A DNA stretch of 64,000 nt from the NCBI GenBank assembly GCA_963281155.1, contig CAUJLY010000001.1:310001-374000 (forward strand), in the 5' to 3' direction. Below, piece after piece: positions 13,543 through 25,826 of this stretch. The notes below the pieces were generated by a model. That model searched no databases. It saw only the letters and a program-made list of their open reading frames with translations, and was not told where the DNA came from. Source of the DNA: Rhabditophanes sp. KR3021. Its lineage: Eukaryota; Nematoda; Chromadorea; Rhabditida; Alloionematidae. The position numbers and the translations under genes were made by a program. Position 1 is the first letter of the stretch; every line of letters starts with the position of its first letter.

Positions 13543-14303
13543 AAAAAATAATAAATAAAAAGCTGAAAGCAACAAACTAATACATTCCAAAACATAATAA
13601 AGATGATTGCCAACAAGTGCGAAGTAAAGACCTATTCAAAGAACAAATTTATCACTTATTGATAATGAAACTAATAATAGAATATTAACCATACACAATA
13701 ACATTTTTGGTTTAAATTAACAACAAAAAGACGCCTGCTGCAGATTATGACAGAATATTTTATTTTGTTATACACCACATTATTTTATTTAATTGTTTTG
13801 GTGAGTTAAAAAATGTTTGTGATTTATTAACTACAAATGTTAAAACTACGAACACTCAATAATAACAAAGCTACTAACACAAAGAGTTAATTTAGCAAAA
13901 TATTAATGATTAAGTGAGTGTGGCATTTCAAAATGTTGTTAAATATATTTGAAAAGACTTTTATCAATAAACAGGTCAAAGGCAACATTTGCTTATTTCC
14001 TTACTAACTAAATAACAATGATCCTATTACTAATAGTTAACTTTTATTGATCAAGTAACTTTAATCAGCGAATATATAATTATCACATCCTTGCACAGGC
14101 CAAAAAATAACAATAAACATTCACTTTTATTACAATCAGCTTTGTGTGATGACTTTAACTCATTTAAATATCTTTTCAAAAGTATGAATATTTTCCCTCC
14201 TACATGTATTTAAAATGCAAAAGAATTTTGAAGGTAAACCATCAAATATCACCTTACATAAATGTAACATGAGCCAATGAATTATTGCATTCACAAAAGT
14301 TAC

Positions 14304-14321
14304 CTCTTTATTATTAGAAGC
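14304..14321 (-). other. Candidate 18-nt microexon
   Basis: The sequence TTTTGTCTTAG | 18 nt | GTAACTTTTG places strong splice signals on both sides of GCTTCTAATAATAAAGAG. It enters and leaves in phase 2, which matches the phase-2 ends of both nearby upstream exons (the MEC-2 C-terminal exon at 14825 and the MFQSTKS exon at 14384). It would add six residues. Without transcript data it remains a candidate only. Confidence 0.3.
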
Positions 14322-14383
14322 CTAAGACAAAAGGAATATGTGAAGTTATTAAAATTTTTTTTGACAACAAAACCTTAACTTAC

Positions 14384-14481
14384 ATTGGTTCATCATTGTG
14401 ATAGGTATGACATTGCAGTTCATCTAGAAAGGTAACTTTCTTGGTTCGCTTTTTGTTGGGAGATTTGGTGGATTGAAACAT
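14384..14481 (-). CDS. Candidate short alternative first exon (MFQSTKS...)
   Basis: An ATG at 14481 opens a 32-codon basic peptide (MFQSTKSPNKKRTKKVTFLD...) ending at CCAAT|GTAAGT in phase 2. No acceptor in the right frame precedes it, so it is best read as a first exon. Its VTFLDE motif resembles the SVTFSDQ motif in the downstream 869-aa protein, hinting at a relationship. It lies between the MEC-2 C-terminal exon and that protein and could mark an internal promoter for a transcript of the downstream exons. The joining exon is unresolved. Confidence 0.35.
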
Positions 14482-14820
14482 GGTGATATTATTAATAGAT
14501 AACCATACGAATATAATAAGTATGTGCAAATGGGTTTTAGAGGAAATTATTGCTAGGCACAAACAATGATGTGTTATTGTTATTTTAAAGTCCTTATCAC
14601 ATACTCACATATATCTTCTCTTTAAAAATAAACTTTTATCCACAAATCAGTATATTAAGCCAAATTGGGTAAGATTTAAGTCGCGTGGGACATGAAGCAA
14701 CATCAAATTGTGACTATACAAAGCTTATATTTAGGGTTTACTTAATATTTTTTATTGTGAACAAATATGTATAAGAAATTGGTATGGATGTGCCAAATTA
14801 ATTTTGGAAAAGATTTAAAT

Positions 14821-16913
14821 TTACCCCTGATTGTAGGTAATTGATTTAGACATGTTGGAAGTTCCTCCGCCAGCATTGTATTGGAGAGTAGTAGTTGCTT
14901 GGTTTGGTGAAGTGATATTTCCTGGTGCTACAGCATTTTGAACCCAATCTGGATATTTATGTACGCAACATGACCTAATCTTTTTTGTGGGTGGTGGGGG
15001 TAATTCACTAATAGAGATGAAGATTTAGTTATTTAGTGAAATTAAAGCGAAAAAGAAGGCGATAAAATAAATGCTTTTATTCATTTTATAAGAAGCTATA
15101 CCAGACATGTAAAATAAAAATTTGTTTTAAAATGTGTGTATAAAAATTGATATTATGTTTAGCTAGAACATAATTAAATAATTCTTTCCTCTGAAAGAAT
15201 GTCCAAAAGACTTGGAAGATGAGCAAAAACAAAATAGGGCCGAAATAATTAATGATTGGTTTAGGGATATGCTCAAGCACTTTCGACTAGCGATGATTGT
15301 TTTCTAAAAAAGCAAAAAGAATGAGCCAATTAGCTGGGTGCATTTGATGACTAAGCTTACACTTTTGGTGGAGGTTTAGGCATAAACATTTGAAATATTT
15401 CCAAAGGAATCGGGAACACAATGGTTGAATTTTTTTCGGCTCTAAAAAAATGTATTTATTTGGTGGAGAAATGACATACGCAATATTGTTTAGAGTTTGC
15501 AAGTAACGTAGCTGAATTGAACAAGGATTTTCTGAAAGTACTTCAGCAGCTTCTTTCAACGCTCTACTCGCTTTCTTTTCTCCTTCAGCTGCTATGACTT
15601 TAGCTCTTGATTCTCGAGTTGACTCTGCTTCCTTGGCCATTGCTCGTTGCAATGAAACAGGCAAGCGGACATCTTTTACTTCTACTCTCTCTACCTGAAA
15701 CAAACATACGTATACAGAATGCAGGACAAAAGTATAGTCAAAAAATGAATTCAACCCACCTTTACTCCCCAGCATTCAGTAGCTTGATCCAAAAGCTAAA
15801 ATCAGTTGATTAGTGAATTAAGCTAAAAATATATTTAAAAGTACATTTTGCATTGTAGTACTGATAGACTCTCTATCTGAAAGCATTTCAGCCAAGGTTC
15901 TGGTTCCGAGAATATTTCTCAAAGTAGTTTGTGCTAACAATTTAGTTGATCTGGAACAATCTTCAACATTTGTGACAGAAATGGTAGCATTCGAGATGCG
16001 GAAATAAACGACAGCGTCAACCTAACAAATTAACTAATTAAGTGCAAAATCAAAACATACAGCAACAGTTACTGAGTCTTTACTCAAAATTTCTTGTGGC
16101 GGGACTTCAAACGAAAGAACTCTAAGATCCACTTTTCTATATGAGTCTATGCAAGGAATGATAAAAAAGATTCCCGGCCCACGTGCTCCACCGGGGAGTA
16201 ATCTACCTAGGCGGAAGATGACAGCTCTTTCGTATTCTTGAACGACTTTGATGCACATAAATGCCGAGATAGGTATTGTGATGAAGATGATAAGGTATGA
16301 AAGAATCGTCAAAATCCATCCACAAATTCCGAATTCATTTTTGATATTAGCTGAAAACAAAATAATTAAAACATTACTTGAAACTTAGTTATTAATTTAG
16401 CTTCCCAAAAATCACATAATATAAGCAAAAATTTTAAATGCAAGCCTTAAATGAAGCTGGAATGATATTTATCTTTACTCTCATTATCTCCGTCATCCCC
16501 AATTTTTAATATTTTGATGCCTTCTTTTTTGAGAAGATCTCCATTTTCCTTTAATTTTTTTCTGTCATGTGACACAACACTACTATCATCCCTTTTATGA
16601 GGCAAAGAAGGCTCGAATTGTTTCTTTTCTGGATTACTTCCATTCCAGGAAGATATCGTACTTTTATCGTCTAGCCCTGGTCCAGGATGTTGATGTCTCT
16701 TGAGAACATCATGATTTTCATCCACACGCCCAAGTATATCCATAGCTGCTGCTTCTAGATCTTCTGAAGAATCAGACAAAGAAGCCCCATCATCGTGATG
16801 ATGGCCAGGATATGTCAAGGAAGTAGACAACTCACTAGTTGGCCGATTAATAACTTGACTTGCCGACATGTTTTTAAAGTCTGATTTAGATGAGTTTTTA
16901 GGAATCATTGAAT
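14821..16913 (-). CDS. mec-2: MEC-2-type stomatin (band 7 / PHB protein), core exons
   Basis: Seven exons (16479-16913, 16061-16350, 15845-16021, 15760-15795, 15480-15694, 15361-15441, 14825-15007) join in phase. Starting at the MSAS methionine (16869), the product is 458 aa, against about 480 for C. elegans MEC-2. The acidic Ser-rich N-terminus is followed by the membrane hairpin (CGWILTILSYLIIF), the stomatin core with KVDLRVLSFEVPPQEILSKD, FRISNATISVTNVED and LLAQTTLRNILGT, the helix KVIAAEGEKKASRALKEAAE, and the C-terminal block KKIRSCCVHKYPDWVQ. All of these are hallmarks of MEC-2 rather than of other stomatins. The family binds cholesterol at the inner leaflet and regulates degenerin/ENaC mechanosensory channels in touch neurons. 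The last exon can end at an in-frame TAA (14821-14823) or splice at the overlapping GTAAAT donor. Confidence 0.93.
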
Positions 16914-17618
16914 CTATGTGTCGAATAAGATTAGAATAAACACGCAAATTAGTCATTACCTTACTTTTTATAACAAAAATGTTCTTTAAAAGACCACTAA
17001 TCACTTGTAACGACAATGTTTACGGCCTTTGCAGGTAAATTTGACACAAAAACAAACCCAAAACAGGTTGTATGTTTTTTTTGAAATAAAAATATACAAC
17101 CACCCAAACTATATTAAAGTCTTGTGACAAAGATGGTACGTTATTAAAAAAGGGAAAAGCCAAAATTGCCTTCCAAAACTATCAAACACTACCACAAGTG
17201 ATCCATCTTTTGTCAGTTCCAAGTAATTATGCATTCATTGCAAATTAAATAGACTCATCAAAAAGAAGTACATACAGAGATGTGGACGTATGTATATGGT
17301 GATGACTTACTCTCATCTAACAAAGGTGATTATTTATGCAACAAATGAACTTGTTATCATCTGTCTCGAATATTGAGTAAGCTGTGTTGTGTGTGTTTGG
17401 GATATTTATTTGTTCGGACAATATCATTTAGATGGAGATGATTTTGGGAGATGATGGTGATGGTGTGAAGTAAGTTAGAATATTTAAATTTAAAATAAGT
17501 ATGTAAATATTGATGACTTTTAGATTTTTTATTGCCCTTTCCATATTTATTGAAAGTTTGTGGAGGGACCAAGGGAGTGTTTAGTTTTAGTCAATTTATG
17601 TGAATTGTTGGAGTTTAC

Positions 17619-18119
17619 CAGATATTAAATCTATCCTTCGACTGGAGACACTTTTTTTGTCGCAAACAAGTTTAGTAGGAATTCTGTAGACGGCTGGACT
17701 AAGTTTCCTCATTTGGAGTTTGGGTCTTTGGTGAGGGTCTGTATTGTTAGTGTTGTTGTGTGCCTCGATTTCGGCTAGACATTCGCGCATAGATCTTTTT
17801 CGAGACATGAAGGCTGTGTCCAGTCTATTCGACAACTTCCTCACCCCCACATAATTGTTGTTAATGAGGTTGGTGGAGGAATATGAGTAAATGGAGGATG
17901 GGGGAGAATCAGTTGTAGGTTGAAGATGTAACGTAGAATAGTATGCATTTGTAGATGGATGGAAGGTGGAAGTGGTAGGTTGATTAAGGGAGTGCTTATG
18001 GATTGGTGTTTCTTGTTGTTGAGGCAAGTCAATGACAGGATGTAAACCCATCAAAGAAACAGATCTGCGATCACTAAAGGCAGCCTGGTGATATAAAGGA
18101 GAATATAGAATTTTTGAAG
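17619..18119 (-). CDS. Upstream 501-nt coding exon, probably of a long MEC-2 isoform
   Basis: The exon is bounded by acceptor TTTTCCTCAG (exon from 18119) and donor CTG|GTAAAC, entering and leaving in phase 1. It encodes about 167 residues rich in Ser, Thr, Asn and Pro, beginning SKILYSPLYHQAAFSD and ending RRIDLIS, with a basic stretch MSRKRSMRECLAEIEAH. The next acceptor downstream in matching phase is CGACACATAG at 16914, which opens the MEC-2 core exon as DSMIPKNSSKSDF ahead of the MSAS start. The join is therefore seamless and would give an N-terminally extended MEC-2 of about 673 aa together with the 21.1-kb exon. The frame is seen directly; the joining is inference. It could instead be a separate gene. 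Confidence 0.6.
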
Positions 18120-21106
18120 CTGAGGAAAATGTAAAAACCATATTTATTTTTTAGCCCACAAAAAGCAAGAAGCAAAAAGTTGCACCAAATTGGTTGTGTA
18201 TGTTGATAGCAACACAAAAAAAGTTGCCTACTAAGTGTATAAATCACAAAAGCAAAGCCTTTATATTTATATGTAGTATCAGTTGTGAAGAGAATTGTTA
18301 ATGAAAAATTGTCATAGATACTACTTATACCACCAATATATGAGTGGAGGCAATGCTTAACATTTAATGAATTCAGATAAAAATGATGAGATGATTGTGA
18401 AAGTTAGTCACGTAAAAATATGATTACGGCACACCTTAATTAAAATATTATCTAGTTAAATGTACCATTTTGTCCTTCTTTCTCTTCATTATTGTATACC
18501 AAATAAATTGGCTACTAAGTGTGAGTGAACTTGCGTGATGTCAAAACTTAAAAATTGAAGGGAATTTATTGAGAGCAAAGATTTAAAATTGTTGTTTGTG
18601 ATATTTTTTCTTCAAATATATAAATGGAGTAATAAAAATAATTTGTTCAAAATAAAATGATCTCATTAGTCGACTACATATTGTCTTTATGTCATTAACA
18701 GTTGGTACATAAAAATGGCAAAACCAAACATCTTAACTAATTAAGATATAAGTTATATATGAAACTTTTAATGTAATTTGAATGCATGCCTGCAATTCAC
18801 AAGCTATGAATTTTTGTTGAAATAATGTTGGAGCGAAGTTGGGAAAAAATATTTTTATATGAATTATTATTAAAATAAAATAAAAATTCATGGGGACAAA
18901 TAAGCAATTTGACAGAGGCAAAATAGGCATAATTTTTCTTATGTTTTTTATTTCATTTTGTTAGTGAGTAATAAGATGGAAGATAATTTTTGATTGATGT
19001 TGTTGGTTTAAAAAAATAATTTGGCTATTAATTAATTTGGTGAAAACATTTGAAATAAACAAAAACAGCAACATTATATAAAGAAATAAACGTTTATCAA
19101 ATATAGCTGTTGAATTAAAGTGCGCGAAACGTATTTAGTTATACGATTTCTCATTTGGAAACACTTCGCAACAACTATTTAAAGTAAGTTCTAATAGATG
19201 TAATAAGTTTTGCAATTATTTTTTCACAAGTTAAATCATTTTTGTAGGCAAGAAGTGGAGTGAAGTGTCAAATATTGTTTTATTTGGAATTTAGTAATTA
19301 CAGATTAGAGTTAAATTTCATTTATTATAGTTAGTTGGCAACAGGAATATCATTTTTTGTACTTTAAATGTTTAGAATTGGAGTAAGAATGTTTAAATAA
19401 GAATTTATGGGATTTTATAAATGAAAAATTAATGTAATCAGCGGTGCAGACTTCCCTCGTTCAAACTATACTCTAATGTTAAACTCAAATGAACCTTACT
19501 GCTTGTTCTGTGAGATTTCAATAAAAAAGGTAATACCGATTAAGATATGGCATGCATAGTATCAAAAGTGCCTAAAACTATATCATCTACTCGCAGTTTA
19601 AATAAAAAAATGTCTTTGCGTGTCAGTTTGGAAGTAAAATCTGATAAATATCAATACCATTTTTTAGAACTGATCTCATTAAACTTGATATTAATAACCA
19701 AAAAGATAAATGGCTTGGTCTTTTAAAAAACTCTAATAAATTAGTTTAATGTAATAAGTTAAGGAAATAATTAAATTACTGCCTTCATTTGATTACAAAA
19801 GCCAACTAGTTAGTAGCCGTTATGATGAAGTAAAGATTTTGAAACAAATATATCTGTAGATAATGTCATTTGCATATTTTTTGCGCACTAAGCTAAAAAT
19901 AAGTACTAGCAGTTGGGAGGGGAATGACACATTTAGCAAAACATTTAATCTTGATTTTGAGGCTATATATAATCAAAAAATATTTGTTTTTTGTTCATTT
20001 AGTTTTTTAATTTGACAATGACAATGTTACTGCCTTTTAACTTTTGTCCAAAAAAGAGATTATCATTTATACATATCCTTTTATTGACAGTTAATAAGAT
20101 AAAAAGGATATACACATATATTTGCGTTGCTTGAAAAACATTTAAATAATAATTTTCATGTTCAAATTCATGAATTTGATATCAAAACAAGACACACCAA
20201 ATATATGAACAAAAGAAAATGTATGTGCTGAGACAGGAAATGTCGTGCTCGATATAAATAGTTATGTTTCACTCAAATAGTAATCAACTAAATAATTGTT
20301 TTTACATAATTATACATTTTCTAACATCAAAAATTCAAATGATATCTAATTAAACAATTTTTTATTTCTCTTAGTAATGATTTAATTAAAGGAATATGAA
20401 TTAGTAACAATATTCAAATTTACAAAAAGGTGGATTTTTAAGTGAAAAACAACTTATTATGTGGAGCTTTAGACAATATATGCACAACAAATACAAAATG
20501 ATGGCAAAGAAAAATAATTAAAGCAAGTACCTACCAATTTTCTCATGTCTTTTTTAGTAATATTAAAGAATTGACAGGATCTTGATGTGAATAAATATAA
20601 ATCCTTCTTATTTCGAAAAATTCTAATTATTCCTAAAGGAATATCTAAAAAAGGTTGACGTTTTCAAATAAAAAGTAGTCCAAATGATTACTAATTATTG
20701 TCTTTTGTCACTCACAAAATAGATTGTTACCAAATAAGAAAAGGAACAAAATTATGGTTTAACAAATGAGTGTAAAACATTTTAAAAAGACTAATTTGAC
20801 GAGACGGTGATTGAAATTAATTTTTTAAAAATATTCACTTCCGCCAATAATTTGATTTAATTGAAATATCAACAAAACTACATCATACTTTAAAAAACTC
20901 TTTTCCAACATATACCACCCTTATTTTTACCCCAAACCAAAAATCTTCTTCATTATGAATGTGTCCAGTATATTTCATTAACTTTTTAAACAATAGATTG
21001 TACATAATAATGTTCTTGGCAACTAATGGCAATGTATGCATATGCTTTTCTTTTCAATTCGGACTCACCCACATATATTTGTAAATACACATCAATTTGT
21101 ACTTAC
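18120..21106. other. AT-rich, probably intronic; no gene seen
   Basis: This 3-kb stretch separates two exons of the inferred long MEC-2 transcript. Only short Phe/Ile/Asn-rich open stretches occur (for example 18733-18930 minus), none with a motif or consistent splice signals. There is no RNA gene or repeat array that I can recognise. Confidence 0.45.
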
Positions 21107-21206
21107 CTAAGTCAGAACCCATAATAACATAATCATCCGATTTGGTATGAGCTTTCGGGTAGTGGCGAAAGTTTTCAACTCGTATTTCAGGATTTACAAT
21201 AACCAT
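21107..21206 (-). CDS. Candidate first coding exon A (MVIVNPE...)
   Basis: ATG (21206) plus 33 codons (MVIVNPEIRVENFRHYPKAH...) end at a strong donor, TTAG|GTAAGT, in phase 1. The terminal base G joins the 18119 exon as GCT, giving ...MGSDL-ASKILYSPLYH. The ATG could be the true start; an acceptor (TTTATTTAG) 15 nt upstream is in frame with it and leaves open an additional 5' exon. The coding appearance is good for its size. It is probably one of several alternative 5' ends of the MEC-2-like locus. Confidence 0.5.
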
Positions 21207-23068
21207 GATTAAAGAAAAATTCTAAATAAATGTAATAAATTGGAGCATAAACATTTAATCATAATCTGTAAGCAATAACAAAGAAGACTAAATTGAAATA
21301 AGGACCTAAACGAGCAATAACACTCAAAATAGTATATTATTAATATGGAATCTGATCCACAAGAACAAACATCCTATCTCAATCAAAACCTGTAAAACAA
21401 AAAATTGTTCTGTTTAAGTCAAGAGGGAGAGATTTTTGTTAAAACAATATATAAAAAGTATTCATTTTTGCCTTAACACAATTAGGAACTTGGCAACAAT
21501 CAAATAAGTTTATTTATAATAGATGAGCCTTTGAAGGGTATACAGAGTGAATGTTTAATGAAAATAAGGGACGCAAAATAACTATTTTTCTATTATTTAT
21601 ATTTTTGATATCAAGATTAAGATGAAGTGACTTAAAAAGTTCCTATTTTGACTAAGTAAATATATATTTTTATGTTAAATGCTTTTAAAAAATTAATTTT
21701 ATCAAAAAAGGACAATCTATGTATACAAATAATTTTTACTTACAACACTCAAAATCATATCATCTGTTATACTCAAAGTAGATCGAACAATTTTATATTT
21801 ACTAAATCAAATTACTTTACTTAGATAATCTCTTGTACCAGATAAATAAAAAGTATCCTTTGAAAGGAGTTCTTTTTGGCGACCTAAACTTATTACTTCA
21901 AAATAGATATTATGTTTACTTAAAAAAACTACTTCTTAACAATACAAATTGGAGGGAGTGAATTTAATACAATCCTACTTAATTTAACTATTTATTTGAT
22001 GATAACAACTATCTTTGACTATTTCAGCCTCATGAACTTTTGCAAACAAATTCAAAGTAAAGAAAGTTGAATAATTTAAATGAGGTAGATAAATCTTGAG
22101 ATTAGAGTGAACATTTAGTGTTTTAAAGTTTGCTTGGAAAACAAAGCGTTTCAAAGTTAATGACTTTCCTTTCAATATAAGACAAGCTTCACGGGAGATT
22201 TTTAAGTAAAATTAAAAAGGCACGCTAGATAACAACAAAAAATCTAGAAATAAACGTTTCTCTATACTTAATCTTTATCTAAAAAGTAGACAAAGCTATC
22301 AAAAAAAAGACTGTTAAAAGTTGGTAATAATAGAAGTATACAATCTTTAAAAGTAATAATATTATAAATAACAAAAGAAACTTTGATAAAATTACTTTTG
22401 CCATAAAATGTGTCTTGAATTATTGGAATAATAATTATTAAAATGAGTCCTATTTGTTGTACAACATGTTAACAATTAAATGTTCCTCTCATAAAGAGGG
22501 ACATTAATATGGAATTTATTATATGGCAAAAGAAAGGGTGACGTTAATGAATTGTGGTAGTTAATAAATTGTTTCCTTGCTAAATTGTGAAAAATATATG
22601 AATGAGTTTGATTTAAGATTTAAATTGCATAACTTATCTCTTTTAATAGATGACATTTTTTGGACCAAAAAGTGATTAATAATTTATATGTATTACAATA
22701 TTTTAAAGGTTCAAGCTAAACTTTTGAACCAACCAAAAAATATCCCAATAAACTCTCATATATTTGTTTGTCTATCAAAACAAAAAGACCTTAAGTAATC
22801 AAAGTTGGAAAGGAAATGGGTCTTGGTATAATAATTTCCTAATTTAATTGTTTAAAATTAAATCCTTACTTAAATTCTTACTTCCCATATAATGACGAAG
22901 TGCCCTCTTAATTTACTTTATTAAACCACACTATTATGTACATTTTATTTGAAATATATAATGTTGTTGATAACTGAAGATTTTCAGTTTCCATTGTTTG
23001 TTTATATTATGTGATTGTGATAAATTAATTGCCTGTATCGAATATATTCCCACTTTTATTAAACGTAC
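21207..23068. other. AT-rich, probably intronic; one weak LRR-like fragment
   Basis: The stretch is mostly non-coding. On the minus strand 21984-22200 holds an open frame with KSLTLKRFVFQANFKTLNVH, faintly like the Leu-rich style of the 1.3-kb gene. It has no start, splice partner or family match and is probably a relic or chance. Confidence 0.35.
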
Positions 23069-23186
23069 CTTTGACTATTGTGAATGAAGATTTTCGCGTT
23101 CTATGGCCAGGTAACATCATGACATTAAGACGTTGGATTTGCTCCATTGCCTGAATTGCAGGTCTTAATTCGGTCACTTGCATCAT
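23069..23186 (-). CDS. Candidate first coding exon B (MMQVTEL...)
   Basis: ATG (23186) plus 39 codons (MMQVTELRPAIQAMEQIQRL...) end at GTCAAAG|GTACGT in phase 1, the phase needed to enter the 18119 exon. The peptide has a short amphipathic stretch and a basic tail GHRTRKSSFTIVK. An acceptor-like CTGCAATTCAG lies within it, so it might instead be an internal exon from 23147, although the phase would then be 0 at entry. I treat it as an alternative 5' exon of the MEC-2-like locus. Confidence 0.4.
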
Positions 23187-24169
23187 CTTCAACAGTTTTA
23201 GTAAAATAGAAAGATAATTGGATGTGAATGGCACCAATTTGCGATTTAAATAAATTAAAACAATAAAACAAATTCATTAGAACCTCATTCAATTAATGAA
23301 TATCTTACTATTTATTAATACGATTTTTTAGTAGTATCTATTAGTCATTGAATTATATTTATTTAGTGTTTTAAAGTTTGGAAAAGTCGAGTTAGGACAC
23401 TCGTAACCTAATTGCCATGAGAATTGAACATCAAAAATGGATGGTTTGTAAAAGATAGAAGTGTCCCTACATTGAGTATCGCTGATTTAAAGATACCAAA
23501 AAGTTTAGCAGTATATAAAAGCTTCCAAATAGATGGATTGGCACGAACAAACAAAAGTCCATCCAATTGAATAGGGAATTGTGGGTAAATAACCAAAATC
23601 AGCTCAAGGATAAGCTTTATTCAGGTGGATGGTATTGTTTAATTGCACACTTTATTTCAAAAAATATGCCAATATCTTATCTAAGCTATACAACATATAA
23701 ATAACCATCTCTTCCTAAACAAACAAAAGTTAAAAACCATATCTTTATCTGGAACTATTATTCGTTACAAAAAATGACAATATGAGTGTCCAAAGAAGTT
23801 AAAAATGGCAACATCTACATCAATCTTGCTCCTTATTTGATGAGAAAAGTTGTTTTTTAAAGATAAAACAATTATTTGATACTTTTTATATTACAAAAAT
23901 TGTAGATGCATAAAATAAACTTAATAATACTAAATTTGATAGTTTGTTAGTGTGTGTTTATGTTTTGAGTATCATATAAATAGAGAATAATTTGATTTGT
24001 ATAAAATAGACATGTTAACAACAAATAAAGACGTTTAATTTCGATACAGGCAATTTTTTAATTTTAAAGTAAATAAAACTTACCGCCTTTAATTGTGTAT
24101 TAGATTGTTCATGAAAATGTAAATTTGAAGCAAATTATATACCATACTTTTCTTTTTAAAAGAACATTT

Positions 24170-25790
24170 TTTGAATATTAGTTACTTTCAAAGTTGTTGC
24201 TCTTATTAATGCTTTTGTAGTGTTACTTAAGTTGGAACGTTTACTAATTGTTGTCACTTTATTTTAGTTCACCATTACCTCAACTGGAATCTAACTACGG
24301 AGGAAAGCGATGTCAAGAAAAGACTTAAAAGAAATAAGGATGAAATGGGTGTCATTTTGGTATCAGACAGTCGTCTTTACTGGAAGGAACCACTTATCGC
24401 TGGTCAAGAATCGTTGTCTGTAGGAAGAAAAGATGTCTCAGCTAAAGGTAGACAAAATATTTCCAATAATAGCTAATCCTTTTAGTTCCAGACCCCAACC
24501 ACAATCAGGTTCTTTCTTTGTTTCAAAAAGATGAAGAATCTACTTTTACTGAAAAAGAAAAGTGACTTGCAAGGAGTGGACCAAAAGTGGAAGCTGGTAT
24601 GGGTGAGATCGACGAGAACTTTACTCTCACTACTGCTTTCTCAAAGGCATTTGGAAAAATTAAGGATGTGAAGTAAGAGAGCATTTGATTGCTTACATCC
24701 CATCTAACAACTTTTTGTGAAGAAAGCTTAAGTTATTTTAATGATATCTTACATTTATTTGAGGATGTTGGAATAAACAATGGTAGGTAAATACTTTATT
24801 CTACGTAGTTACTTGGTACCTAATTGTAGAAACTTATAGAGGAATCATTTACTACAACTTATTCGAAATTATTTTTACCATTTGCCTTATGGACTGGCCA
24901 CACATGTTGACGTCAAGGCAGGGGTATTGCAATACTTATGATTATAAGACACGCAATTGACCCATTTGAAATGGCACATCAAGGAAAATGTAATGATCAA
25001 TAGTTATCGAAACTTGACCTCACCAAGGAGTTATCAACTAGGCAAAATATTAGAAGAATTAAGCTACAATCTTTAGGCAGAACCATAGGACCCGGTAAAT
25101 CTACTTCTTACCGACAAAGTGTTAAGGTTAACTGGTAGATTGCCAAGCATTGGCACATATCTGGACAGAGCAGGTTATTCGTATGGTGAGATGGCAGAAA
25201 AAGTCCCTTTTCCACTCATCAATCAACGAAATTGCAGTTGAGCAAACTACTGGGGAAATGAATTTTTACATGGCCAAGACAATGGCTGGAGATGATTTTG
25301 GGTAAGAAGTTACAATGGTATACATCAATTACCAGGTTCTACCCACACAAAGCTCTCTTATCTTCCGAATTACATGGTGACGGCCTTTTGTCAAAAGCAG
25401 AAGAAGGGTTAGTCACAAGTTGGGTAGATGCTTATTTCAAGGCAAAGAAGAGATAATCGGAGTCAGATTCTTTAAGGTGAATGGAGAAATGGGGGCACTC
25501 TTCAAAAGCTGCGTTAACTATTAAAAATATTTACTGTTAAATTTGAAAATGGGAAGCATCTCTTCACTCCTCATCAACAGTCTAAACCCAAGACAAGTCA
25601 AAAAATGGGTAAACATCTGATAAATGTCATCAATGAAGAGGAAATTAAATACAAAATGAAAAAGACCTCCTGTACCAAATTCACCAACTTTAATTCCAAC
25701 AAATGCCCTCTCAAATTTGGCAATGAAGCAACTTTTGAACCTCATAAGGAAGAACAAGCACACCCAGAACAAAGGTTGTGATGATTAATA
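24170..25790 (+). pseudogene. Decayed multi-part coding remnant of unknown family
   Basis: The plus strand carries stretches that read as protein but are broken by stops and frame changes. They include NKDEMGVILVSDSRLYWKEP near 24.34 kb, SGPKVEAGMGEIDENFTLTT near 24.59 kb, GRLPSIGTYLDRAGYSYGEM near 25.15 kb, and SELHGDGLLSKAEEGLVTSW near 25.36 kb. A usable intron (AAAG|GTAGAC...CTTTTAG) lies at about 24456-24486. Base composition is less AT-rich than the flanks. It lies against the inferred minus-strand intron and shares its 5' segment with the remnant at 11.5 kb. I could not name the family, and it may be a dead host gene or mobile element. Confidence 0.4.
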
Positions 25791-25826
25791 AGTATTTTGT
25801 CTTGGTTTTTAATTTTAATAAATTAC

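Noticed and set aside
21984..22200. Minus open frame resembling an LRR fragment
   Set aside because: Single short frame with no start, partner exon or repeat periodicity strong enough to call.
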